In this document: piece after piece, positions 1 to 4,897 of the stretch
Position numbering within the stretch: the first letter of the stretch is position 1
Layout of the letters: each line of letters begins with the position of its first letter
Assembly: GCA_004322325.1 (NCBI GenBank)
Contig: SCTP01000085.1
Coordinates: 1-6,848 of the forward strand
Length of the DNA: 6,848 nt
Origin: Gammaproteobacteria bacterium
Lineage (GTDB): Bacteria; Pseudomonadota; Gammaproteobacteria; DSM-16500
Direction: 5' to 3'
The notes under the pieces: model-generated
What the model saw: only the letters and a program-made list of their open reading frames with translations
What the model was told of the DNA's origin: nothing
Databases searched by the model: none
Translations under genes and position numbers: made by a program

Positions 1-13
1 GCTCTTCCGATCT
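1..13. other. Illumina adapter remnant (not genomic)
   Basis: The first 13 bases, GCTCTTCCGATCT, are exactly the 3' end of the common Illumina TruSeq-type adapter (reverse complement of AGATCGGAAGAGC). They directly interrupt the open reading frame of the transporter gene that starts at 148 on the minus strand. The window therefore begins at an untrimmed read or contig end. Coding or homology calls should not include these bases. Confidence 0.93.
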
Positions 14-148
14 GGCGACAGTGTAGGTGATAAAACTAACCCAGATTGGATCGCCTGATTTACAGCCTTCTTTGGTGAGAACGCCAAATACAGCCATGCA
101 AAAGAAGGCAAAGATAGCAAAAAGTGATCCTTTGGTGACGTTATTCAT
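14..148 (-). CDS. DMT/EamA-family transporter, N-terminal fragment
   Basis: This is a 45-codon 5' fragment of a probable drug/metabolite transporter (EamA-type, normally about 280-300 residues and ten membrane helices in the inner membrane). A short polar start (MNNVTKGS) is followed by a hydrophobic helix at about residues 8-25, a charged loop with KEGCKSGDP, and the start of a second helix (IWVSFITYTVA). This order is typical of DMT permeases, but the substrate cannot be told. The start at 148 is chosen because AGGA lies 9 bases upstream; an in-frame ATG at 157 has its purines abutting the codon. The reading frame is still open at base 14, where adapter sequence takes over, so the truncation is an assembly artefact. 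It lies 30 bases downstream of the GNAT gene and is probably co-transcribed with it. The family call rests on one helix and a loop, so it is moderate. Confidence 0.6.
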
Positions 149-178
149 CAGTTCCATCCTTGGAAAATACAGCTTGAA

Positions 179-661
179 TTATAAGACAATTCTCATGACA
201 GTAACAGGGTGGTCAAAAAGGTTATCATCGCCGATGATGTCCCATCCTAATCTTGCGTACCAATGAGGAATGGTGGGGTCGAAAGCGAGTAGATATAAAA
301 TGTGATGACCGAAGATTTTTGCTTGAGATTTAACTGCTTCAATCAGCATTTCACCTACTTTACGTTTGCGATGGTGAGGATGCACAATCAAGCTGCCTAG
401 CCAGGGAGTAAGATCGGGGCGAATGCCATCATTTTCACGTAAGCAAGCCATGCCGATAGGTTGGTTTTGATGAAGAGCAACGAAGGCCATGGGTGTTTTA
501 TTAGCGTTTGAATGTTCGATGAGTTGGTGGGTGTTTCTTTCAACGGAAGCGTTGGGTACCCAATGTCGGCTGATTTCTTCATACCAGAGCGTTGCTAGGG
601 TGGGGATGTGATGAGGGTGGTTGGTCAGGGGTTGGATGTCATAGGTATTAAGTTTGTGCAT
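179..661 (-). CDS. GNAT-family N-acetyltransferase
   Basis: A 160-residue cytoplasmic protein of normal single-domain GNAT length, predicted to move an acetyl group from acetyl-CoA to an amine on an unknown substrate. The N-terminal part (residues 20-50) has the helix pattern IPTLATLWYEEISRHW, followed by a strand AFVALHQNQPIGMACL (59-74). The acetyl-CoA-binding core is WLGSLIVHPHHRKRKVGEML (87-106), then an ILYLLAFDP strand (121-129) and the common 'YARLGW' segment (135-140). In motif A the usual R/Q-x-x-G-x-G reads R98-x-x-K101-x-G103, so the first glycine is a lysine. Upstream of the ATG there is only a weak AGAGAG ribosome site. It starts 18 bases after the RES toxin stop and ends 30 bases before the transporter start, so it probably belongs to the same transcript. 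It lacks a partner ribbon-helix-helix antitoxin, so a TacT/AtaT-type toxin role is not supported. The family call is firm; the substrate is unknown. Confidence 0.85.
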   Translation of the reverse strand: MHKLNTYDIQPLTNHPHHIPTLATLWYEEISRHWVPNASVERNTHQLIEHSNANKTPMAFVALHQNQPIGMACLRENDGIRPDLTPWLGSLIVHPHHRKRKVGEMLIEAVKSQAKIFGHHILYLLAFDPTIPHWYARLGWDIIGDDNLFDHPVTVMRIVL

Positions 662-679
662 ATTTTCTCTCTAATCAAA

Positions 680-1366
680 CTAATCAAAACGCATAACAAC
701 AGTTGTATTTAAAATAGTGGAAATTTTTTCGCCATCCCACTGATAAATTAAGTGAGCAGTTTGTTGTGGGATGGAAACAGCATGTGGTCTAAATGCAGCA
801 ATGCAATTTCCCCCTACGTGTCTTACACTGTTATAAATAAGACCCCATGATTTCGCTTCTCGGAGTGTTTTGCCAAAATTTTGTGAATCAACATAGCTAT
901 CTGGATGGTGGAGCTTATTAAATATTGGATTTCTTATATCATGTAAAGGTTTTGCTATTTTACCCTCATAAACACGCATGGTAATATTGCCAGGATCTTC
1001 ATTTGTAGCTTTTAAAAAATTTTCACGATGAAATACTGTTTCTCTAATGGCTGTTTCTAATGCCAACCCTGCATAATAAATTCCATAACTTCCATCTGTA
1101 AATCTCGAGGGGTTATAAATATGGGTAAAAGCTGCCATGATAGCCGATGAGCCTGGCCCACTGATTCGGTCTTCAACAGGAATAAGAGATAGATCGCCGA
1201 CTTCTTGCCTAATTCTTTCATTTGTTAAACTTTCGATTTCCAAAAGTGTTTCCATTTCGGAAGGTTCTACAATCCCTTCAAAAAAATTAATGGGAGGGAA
1301 CTTGGACGGTATGATACGGTATTGTGTTTGATTATTCAGCTGAATTAGCTTGGGTGGTTGAGACAT
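680..1366 (-). CDS. RES-domain toxin (NAD+ glycohydrolase/phosphorylase family)
   Basis: A 228-residue protein with a full RES domain, the toxin half of a type II RES-Xre toxin-antitoxin pair. Characterised relatives (MbcT, ParT, P. luminescens RES) destroy NAD+ or modify proteins using NAD+; the exact reaction here is unproven. The N-terminal segment YRIIPSKFPPINFFE carries the conserved R17. The core 'SRFTDGSYGIYYAG...LETAIRE' gives R88, Y97/Y98 and E109; the 21-residue R-to-E spacing fits the family. The serine block 'LIYNSVRH' gives S180, then GGNCIAAFRPHAV. All residues that name the family are present, so it looks intact. The ATG at 1366 is preferred because GGA lies 7 bases upstream, within the antitoxin's last codons. 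A start at 1387 would add seven residues, has no ribosome site and would overlap the antitoxin by 20 bases. One base separates it from the antitoxin stop, which suggests coupled translation. Confidence 0.9.
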   Translation of the reverse strand: MSQPPKLIQLNNQTQYRIIPSKFPPINFFEGIVEPSEMETLLEIESLTNERIRQEVGDLSLIPVEDRISGPGSSAIMAAFTHIYNPSRFTDGSYGIYYAGLALETAIRETVFHRENFLKATNEDPGNITMRVYEGKIAKPLHDIRNPIFNKLHHPDSYVDSQNFGKTLREAKSWGLIYNSVRHVGGNCIAAFRPHAVSIPQQTAHLIYQWDGEKISTILNTTVVMRFD

Positions 1367-1367
1367 A

Positions 1368-1772
1368 TTACCATCCACGTTCTGCATCTAAATAGCGCCG
1401 CACATCAGCTAGATCAACAACGCGACCTTGCATGAACTTATCTAGTGCGCTCTTTCCATTAAATAAAGGTGCTGTATTGGCTTTTTTAATCCATTTGTTT
1501 GCAGCTTCTTCGGTAGGTAAAAGAATTCTTAATGCTTTATAAATTCCAAGAATATAAGAAATACGTTCTAAGTTATCTGGAGTAAGAAAACCTTCTTTTT
1601 TATTTTTCCATCGATATAGAGTTGAGAGTGGGACGCCCAATAATACGCTTTCTTGATCACTTGCTAATCCCCACTTATGGGTGATGTTAAAAAATGCCTT
1701 TAGTGCAATCGTATTTTTCTTACTGCTAGCAACCCTGTTTTTTTGCTTAAGTTTGTTTTTACGAGCGTGCAT
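1368..1772 (-). CDS. Xre/MbcA/ParS-family antitoxin (DUF2384 type)
   Basis: A 134-residue antitoxin and probable DNA-binding repressor that partners the RES toxin immediately downstream. The N-terminus is very basic (about residues 1-20). A helix-turn-helix follows at about 36-56, with 'SDQESVLLGVPLSTLYRWKN' as turn and recognition helix. The C-terminal half (66-134) matches the MbcA/ParS/Xre toxin-binding domain: an LERISYILGIYKAL helix, W94, the 'PLFNGKSALDKF' segment and a final V..VRRYLDAERGW helix. In solved relatives this end covers the toxin's NAD+ pocket. The ATG at 1772 is chosen because AGGAGG sits 4 bases upstream. An in-frame TTG at 1787 would lie upstream of the predicted transcript start and so is rejected. 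The gene lies directly behind a strong promoter containing a palindrome, consistent with autorepression by the antitoxin or the toxin-antitoxin complex. Confidence 0.9.
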   Translation of the reverse strand: MHARKNKLKQKNRVASSKKNTIALKAFFNITHKWGLASDQESVLLGVPLSTLYRWKNKKEGFLTPDNLERISYILGIYKALRILLPTEEAANKWIKKANTAPLFNGKSALDKFMQGRVVDLADVRRYLDAERGW

Positions 1773-1776
1773 AAAG

Positions 1777-1782
1777 CCTCCT
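1777..1782 (-). promoter_or_regulatory. Ribosome binding site of the antitoxin gene
   Basis: On the minus strand this reads AGGAGG, a perfect Shine-Dalgarno core, 4 bases before the ATG at 1772. It decides the antitoxin start against an upstream TTG at 1787. It lies almost at the predicted 5' end of the mRNA, about 1 base after the expected start near 1783, so the leader is only about 11 bases long. Confidence 0.85.
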
Positions 1783-1789
1783 CTCAATT

Positions 1790-1818
1790 ATTATAGTCTC
1801 ACTTGAGAGTGATAACAA
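1790..1818 (-). promoter_or_regulatory. Sigma70-type promoter of the antitoxin-toxin operon
   Basis: Read on the minus strand, -35 TTGTTA (1818-1813) and -10 TATAAT (1795-1790, perfect consensus) are separated by exactly 17 bases. Transcription is expected to start near 1783. It probably drives antitoxin, toxin, GNAT and transporter together, since I see no terminator or long gap among them. Confidence 0.8.
1797..1808. promoter_or_regulatory. Candidate operator palindrome in the promoter spacer
   Basis: TCTCA-CT-TGAGA (plus strand) is a perfect 5+5 inverted repeat lying entirely between the -35 and -10 hexamers. A protein bound here would block RNA polymerase, as expected for autorepression by an Xre-family antitoxin. 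Further copies of TCTCA occur at 1782-1786, over the expected transcript start, and at 1825-1829, just upstream of -35. Binding is inferred from position and symmetry only. Confidence 0.55.
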
Positions 1819-1875
1819 TTTAATTCTCATATTAGAAATATATTCGCAACGCTGACCGGATAAGTTATTGATAAA

Positions 1876-2439
1876 TTAAGGCTTATGTGCAACAATCGTT
1901 ACCCAATTTGCAAACGATTCCATAAACTTCTGCAAAAATTTACGCGTCCCTTCATTGGATACCTCACCTTTCGCATCAAACAATTCCCCTGCCTGCCCAA
2001 TATAAGCCTCTGGCTGTTGCAAAGGGAGAATGTCTAAAAAAACTAACGATTGCCTCAAATGCTGGTTTGCCCCGAACCCCCCAATCGCCCCAGGAGACAC
2101 GCTCATCACCGCACCAGGCTTTCCTCCCCACACACTCTTGCCATAAGGCCGTGACCCCACATCGATAGCATTCTTGAGCACACCCGGAACAGATCGATTA
2201 TACTCCGGCGTCACAAACAAAATGCCATCGCACGCTTTCACGTGCTCCCGAAAGGTTATCCATGCAGCAGGTGGTTTTCCTTCATCATCCAGGTCTTGGT
2301 TGTAAATCGGCAGATCGCCTATATCAATAATTTCAAGTTTAAGTGATGGAGGTGCAAGTGAGATAAGTGCTTTCGCCATTTTTCTGTTCAGTGATTCTTT
2401 ACGAAGGCTTCCTACCAAAACAGCGATTTTCTTACTCAT
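1876..2439 (-). CDS. NADPH-dependent FMN reductase (ChrR/azoreductase-like)
   Basis: A 187-residue flavodoxin-fold protein of the NADPH-dependent FMN reductase family, usual length about 180-190. These cytoplasmic enzymes use bound FMN and NAD(P)H to reduce quinones, chromate, azo compounds or free flavin; the physiological substrate here is unknown. After the first strand (IAVLVG, 5-10) comes the FMN phosphate loop GSLRKESLNRKMAKAL (10-25). The flavin-contact segment TPEYNRSVPGVLKNAIDVGS is at 77-96, with the family's PEYN and P-G-x-L-K-N-A-I-D signatures. A KPGAVMSVSPGAIGGFGA stretch (107-124) forms the next strand and loop. The start at 2439 is supported by AGGAG 8 bases upstream. It is transcribed away from the exported protein gene. 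Its stop lies 103 bases upstream of the antitoxin ATG, which has its own promoter, so it is probably a separate unit. Confidence 0.9.
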   Translation of the reverse strand: MSKKIAVLVGSLRKESLNRKMAKALISLAPPSLKLEIIDIGDLPIYNQDLDDEGKPPAAWITFREHVKACDGILFVTPEYNRSVPGVLKNAIDVGSRPYGKSVWGGKPGAVMSVSPGAIGGFGANQHLRQSLVFLDILPLQQPEAYIGQAGELFDAKGEVSNEGTRKFLQKFMESFANWVTIVAHKP

Positions 2440-2479
2440 GACATTCGCTCCTGGATCTATCTATTGAAGAAGGCATTTC

Positions 2480-2508
2480 ATTCTAGCTATTAGTTAGCAT
2501 AAAATCAA
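2480..2508 (-). promoter_or_regulatory. Probable promoter of the FMN reductase gene
   Basis: On the minus strand, -35 TTGATT (2508-2503) and -10 TAGAAT (2485-2480, 5 of 6) are 17 bases apart. The predicted transcript starts about 35 bases before the ATG at 2439. The same 98-base divergent region must also hold the promoter of the exported protein gene, for which I see only weak candidates (TAAAAT at 2500-2505 without a good -35). Confidence 0.5.
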
Positions 2509-2537
2509 TTACTGTAATATTCATTAGGAAAATTATT

Positions 2538-3140
2538 ATGCTAAAATTAAAAAAAATATTAATGTATATCCTACCATGGTTATTCACTTTTTCCCTTTCT
2601 GTCTCAGCCAAGAGTGATAACGATATCGACACCATTTTAAAACAAGCTGATTTGCAAACACTGATTGGTACAGACAAAGCAGTTAACTTGGGAGCGCAAT
2701 ATCAGAACCCTAATGCCAGTACAAATGATGTCAATAATTTTAATGATTTTATTGCAGTGGGTGATTTACCATGGCCTATTGCGCATACGAATATGACTAG
2801 CTTTGATGCTAATCAAACGATTCTACACAATAGAACGCGCTATCAGTCTTGGGTAGGAGTGGCTAATTTCAAGCAAGATGAAATTCCAGATGTGTCTCTG
2901 CAAGATGGGCTGATGGCTGTACAAGTGTGTATGCAGCAACATCGTAATCCAACACCATCAGATCAAGTTGCTCATGTGATTATTTATAAGACATTAAACA
3001 CGGCACGCATCGTTTATGATTATGCTTTTATCGATCCTGCTCTGACGAAAGGCCATTGCCAAGAAGTTTTATATACACCAGCGACAAAAAGTTGTGAAGA
3101 AGGGGCGGTGACTATGTGCCATCTCAATTTATTAATGTGA
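2538..3140 (+). CDS. Exported protein of unknown function
   Basis: A 200-residue protein I do not recognise. Residues 1-24 form a clear Sec signal peptide: basic LKLKK, a hydrophobic ILMYILPWLFTFSLSV core, and a signal peptidase I-like site after SVSA (before KSDND). The mature part of about 176 residues is soluble and mostly acidic to neutral, with an Asn/Asp-rich stretch at about 56-75 and aromatic-rich segments (DLPWP, YQSWVGV, VIIYK, ARIVYDYAF). Four cysteines, C131, C174, C186 and C194, all lie in the C-terminal part and could form two disulfides in the periplasm. No lipobox or later membrane helix is seen. AGGA is 8 bases before the ATG. The gene is convergent with fnr and overlaps its stop by 9 bases; a strong hairpin terminator follows inside fnr. 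It is clearly a real coding gene; no function is claimed. Confidence 0.8.
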   Translation: MLKLKKILMYILPWLFTFSLSVSAKSDNDIDTILKQADLQTLIGTDKAVNLGAQYQNPNASTNDVNNFNDFIAVGDLPWPIAHTNMTSFDANQTILHNRTRYQSWVGVANFKQDEIPDVSLQDGLMAVQVCMQQHRNPTPSDQVAHVIIYKTLNTARIVYDYAFIDPALTKGHCQEVLYTPATKSCEEGAVTMCHLNLLM

Positions 3141-3812
3141 TATCAAGCCATCCACCATCTGCTTCAGCTTTTCCGGCTGTAGCAGATGTATTTTCTTATG
3201 ATCAATGGAAACAATGTTATTTTTCTGCAGCCGAGAAAAAATACGACTAATCGTTTCCGCTGTTAATCCTAAATAATTTCCTATATCTTGACGCGACATG
3301 GGTAGAAGAAATTCTAATTTCATTTCTAATGGATGCAATCGCACCGATAAATCAATCAAAAAAGCCGCTAGTCGTTGCTCTGCTGTGGTAGAAAGTAAAT
3401 AAGATCCTACGTTTAATTGGCGACTAATTAAATATAAAATCCGTTTTTGCAACGCCGGTTTAGATTGCAGCGATTCAAGAAAATGATTATACGGAATTTC
3501 ACACACCAACGTTTCCGCTAATGCAACGGCTGAAAAAAGATAATGGCCAGTATAAATCGCTTCATAACCAAGAATTTCATTCGCAAAATAAAATCCGCGA
3601 ATCAATTCTTTTCCATCAGCTTCGGTTTGATAGGTTTTTAATGCTCCGTGCTGTACGACATAAAGATTTTGAAATTTATTTTTGGGCAGACAGAGCGTTT
3701 CATTTCGCTCAAGCGTGCGAAATTGTTTGGCGGCACGATGCTCTTCTGTTAAGCAAAAAGGAGCAAAAGTACAACGGGTACACGATAGGTAACTTGGAAT
3801 TGAGCTGGGCAT
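3132..3812 (-). CDS. fnr: FNR-type oxygen-sensing transcription regulator (Crp/Fnr family)
   Basis: A 226-residue Crp/Fnr-family regulator with the features of true FNR/ANR proteins. The cluster cysteines are C11-x2-C14-x5-C20, the same spacing as E. coli C20/C23/C29, and C104 in 'LVCEIPY' matches E. coli C122 in 'MVCEIPF'. They should hold an oxygen-labile [4Fe-4S] cluster that promotes dimerisation without oxygen. The cyclic-nucleotide-like beta-roll spans about 30-115, the dimer helix about 117-150 (LSTTAEQRLAAFL), and the helix-turn-helix about 172-196. Recognition residues E186, S189 and R190 in 'TAETISR' match FNR E209/S212/R213, so the target should be TTGAT-N4-ATCAA. The N-terminal arm is about 9 residues shorter than in E. 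coli. No Shine-Dalgarno is visible; in-frame stops upstream leave 3812 as the first possible ATG. It is divergent from cyoA with a near-perfect FNR box between them. An anr/fnr naming choice is a matter of lineage. Confidence 0.92.
   Translation of the reverse strand: MPSSIPSYLSCTRCTFAPFCLTEEHRAAKQFRTLERNETLCLPKNKFQNLYVVQHGALKTYQTEADGKELIRGFYFANEILGYEAIYTGHYLFSAVALAETLVCEIPYNHFLESLQSKPALQKRILYLISRQLNVGSYLLSTTAEQRLAAFLIDLSVRLHPLEMKLEFLLPMSRQDIGNYLGLTAETISRIFSRLQKNNIVSIDHKKIHLLQPEKLKQMVDGLISH
3156..3197 (+). terminator. Intrinsic terminator for the exported-protein gene, inside fnr
   Basis: CATCTGCT (3156-3163) pairs fully with AGCAGATG (3181-3188). After a single T/T mismatch, CAGC (3165-3168) pairs with GCTG (3176-3179), closing a 7-base loop. 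That is 12 of 13 pairs, followed on the plus strand by TATTTTCTT. It begins 16 bases after the stop of the exported-protein gene, a normal distance for a rho-independent terminator. It lies over fnr codons of about residues 209-219. On the minus strand the hairpin has no T-run after it, so it should act in one direction. Confidence 0.7.
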
Positions 3813-3855
3813 ATAAAGTACAAACCGATGTTTCTATCATTTTTTTATGACAGCT

Positions 3856-3884
3856 ATTCTTACCTGGGCGATATCATTTGTCAA
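3856..3884 (-). promoter_or_regulatory. Probable fnr promoter
   Basis: On the minus strand, -35 TTGACA (3884-3879, perfect consensus) and -10 AAGAAT (3861-3856, 4 of 6) are 17 bases apart. The start would be near 3849, giving a leader of about 37 bases. The FNR box centre at 3912.5 then lies about 63 bases upstream, close to the -61.5 position used by FNR at class I promoters, so autoregulation is possible. Confidence 0.5.
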
Positions 3885-3905
3885 ATTAAACTATTAAAAA
3901 TTTCC

Positions 3906-3919
3906 ATGATCTAGATCAA
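3906..3919. promoter_or_regulatory. FNR box between fnr and cyoA
   Basis: ATGAT-CTAG-ATCAA matches the FNR consensus TTGAT-N4-ATCAA at 9 of 10 conserved bases. The inner 12 bases TGATCTAGATCA are a perfect palindrome. It sits between the divergent fnr and cyoA genes. In E. coli FNR represses cyo without oxygen, so the same role is likely here. I could not identify a convincing cyo promoter: TATACT at 3978-3983 and TAAAAT at 3953-3958 both lack a good -35. The exact geometry of repression is therefore open. Confidence 0.7.
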
Positions 3920-3987
3920 TGTCTTGTGCCCAAAAAATAGGGTATCGTTCGCTAAAATTAATAGGTTCCTCTATCCATATACTTAAC

Positions 3988-4001
3988 TTGTTGAAAATTA
4001 A
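3988..4001. promoter_or_regulatory. Possible second, weaker FNR-like site before cyoA
   Basis: TTGTT-GAAA-ATTAA matches TTGAT-N4-ATCAA at 8 of 10 conserved bases and ends 9 bases before the cyoA ATG. If TATACT (3978-3983) is the cyo -10, this site would cover the transcript start, a typical repressor position. In AT-rich DNA an 8-of-10 match can easily arise by chance, so this is tentative. Confidence 0.25.
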
Positions 4002-4010
4002 TAAAAACTT

Positions 4011-4880
4011 ATGAGCCCTTTTTTCTTTTTTAACATGCGACGACTTCTTTTAGCAGCCTGTTACGCCGGACTTGCTATTTTACTAAGCGGTTGCAAGGCA
4101 GCTGTGTTAGATCCAAAAGGCATGATCGCAGCGGATGAAAAACATATCCTGATTCTATCTGCTTTATTAATGCTAATCGTTGTCATCCCCGTTATTGTAT
4201 TGACGTTTGTGTTTGCCTGGCGCTATCGAGCCAGCAATACGAAAGCAACGTATGCGCCGGAGTGGGCCCACAGTAATCTGCTAGAAGTGATTTGTTGGTC
4301 GGTTCCGTGTGTGATTATTGTCATCCTTAGTGTCATTACCTGGACCAGTTCACATCGGTTAGATCCATATAAACCGCTTGATATAAAAAATGGTAAACCC
4401 ATCATCATCGAAGCGATTTCTCTTGAGTGGAAATGGTTATTTATTTATCCAGAACAAAATATTGCCACGGTGAATTTTGTGCAATTTCCAGTCAACACAC
4501 CAGTTAGATTTCTGATCTCCGCCGAAGGGCCGATGAATTCATTTCAAATTCCCCAACTGGGCGGCCAAATTTATGCCATGGCAGGTATGCAGACCAAATT
4601 AAATCTTATCGCGAATACTATCGGTGATTATCAAGGCGTCTCGGCGAATTTTAGTGGCGAAGGATTTACTGATATGAAATTTATCGCGCGCGTGAGTTCG
4701 CAAGATCAATTTGAACAATGGGTGAAAACAGTCAAACGATCACCCACCGCCTTGACGATGACAGCCTATGATCAATTAATTCAACCGAGTGAAAATAATC
4801 CTGTTGCCTATTATTCCTCGGCAACCAAAGACTTATTTAATACCGTCATCATGAAATCGATGATGCCCATGGCGATGTAA
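4011..4880 (+). CDS. cyoA: Cytochrome bo3 ubiquinol oxidase subunit II
   Basis: A 289-residue subunit II of the proton-pumping quinol oxidase in the inner membrane. It starts with a lipoprotein signal ending in the lipobox LLSGC, with C28 as the lipidated residue. Two membrane helices follow at about 46-69 and 90-111. The periplasmic cupredoxin domain is about 125-240, with [31 protein letters not shown] and 'GEGFTDMKF' as in E. coli CyoA. The CuA cysteine and histidine ligands of cytochrome c oxidases are absent, which marks a quinol oxidase. It lacks the Met/His-rich C-terminal tail of E. coli CyoA (315 residues). Neither the ATG at 4011 nor the in-frame ATG at 4035 has a Shine-Dalgarno. 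The 4035 start would give a more usual 20-residue signal ([10 protein letters not shown]...), so the start is uncertain. cyoB follows after 17 bases. Expression is probably FNR-controlled from the upstream box. Confidence 0.95.
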   Translation: MSPFFFFNMRRLLLAACYAGLAILLSGCKAAVLDPKGMIAADEKHILILSALLMLIVVIPVIVLTFVFAWRYRASNTKATYAPEWAHSNLLEVICWSVPCVIIVILSVITWTSSHRLDPYKPLDIKNGKPIIIEAISLEWKWLFIYPEQNIATVNFVQFPVNTPVRFLISAEGPMNSFQIPQLGGQIYAMAGMQTKLNLIANTIGDYQGVSANFSGEGFTDMKFIARVSSQDQFEQWVKTVKRSPTALTMTAYDQLIQPSENNPVAYYSSATKDLFNTVIMKSMMPMAM

Positions 4881-4897
4881 GAAAGGTAAAAATTGAT

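Noticed and set aside
27..266. Small plus-strand frame across 27-266
   Set aside because: It is antisense to the transporter fragment and the GNAT end, which have family-like sequence. No ribosome site or homology-like pattern supports it.
179..661. GNAT gene as a TacT/AtaT-type toxin
   Set aside because: There is no ribbon-helix-helix (DUF1778) antitoxin next to it, and the adjacent antitoxin clearly belongs to the RES toxin.
1367..1387. ATG at 1387 as the RES toxin start
   Set aside because: It has no ribosome site and a 20-base overlap with the antitoxin. The ATG at 1366 follows the antitoxin stop by one base and has GGA at a suitable distance.
1773..1787. TTG at 1787 as the antitoxin start
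   Set aside because: It lies upstream of the predicted transcript start and its codons form the AGGAGG that serves the ATG at 1772.
1801..1820. Resemblance to the lac operator (GATAACAATT identity)
   Set aside because: Only ten bases agree, the symmetrical half differs, and no LacI-like gene is nearby. The TCTCA/TGAGA palindrome explains the region better.
2483..2677. 64-residue minus-strand frame overlapping the exported protein start
   Set aside because: It is antisense to the signal peptide region and lies over the divergent promoter region, with no ribosome site that I can see.
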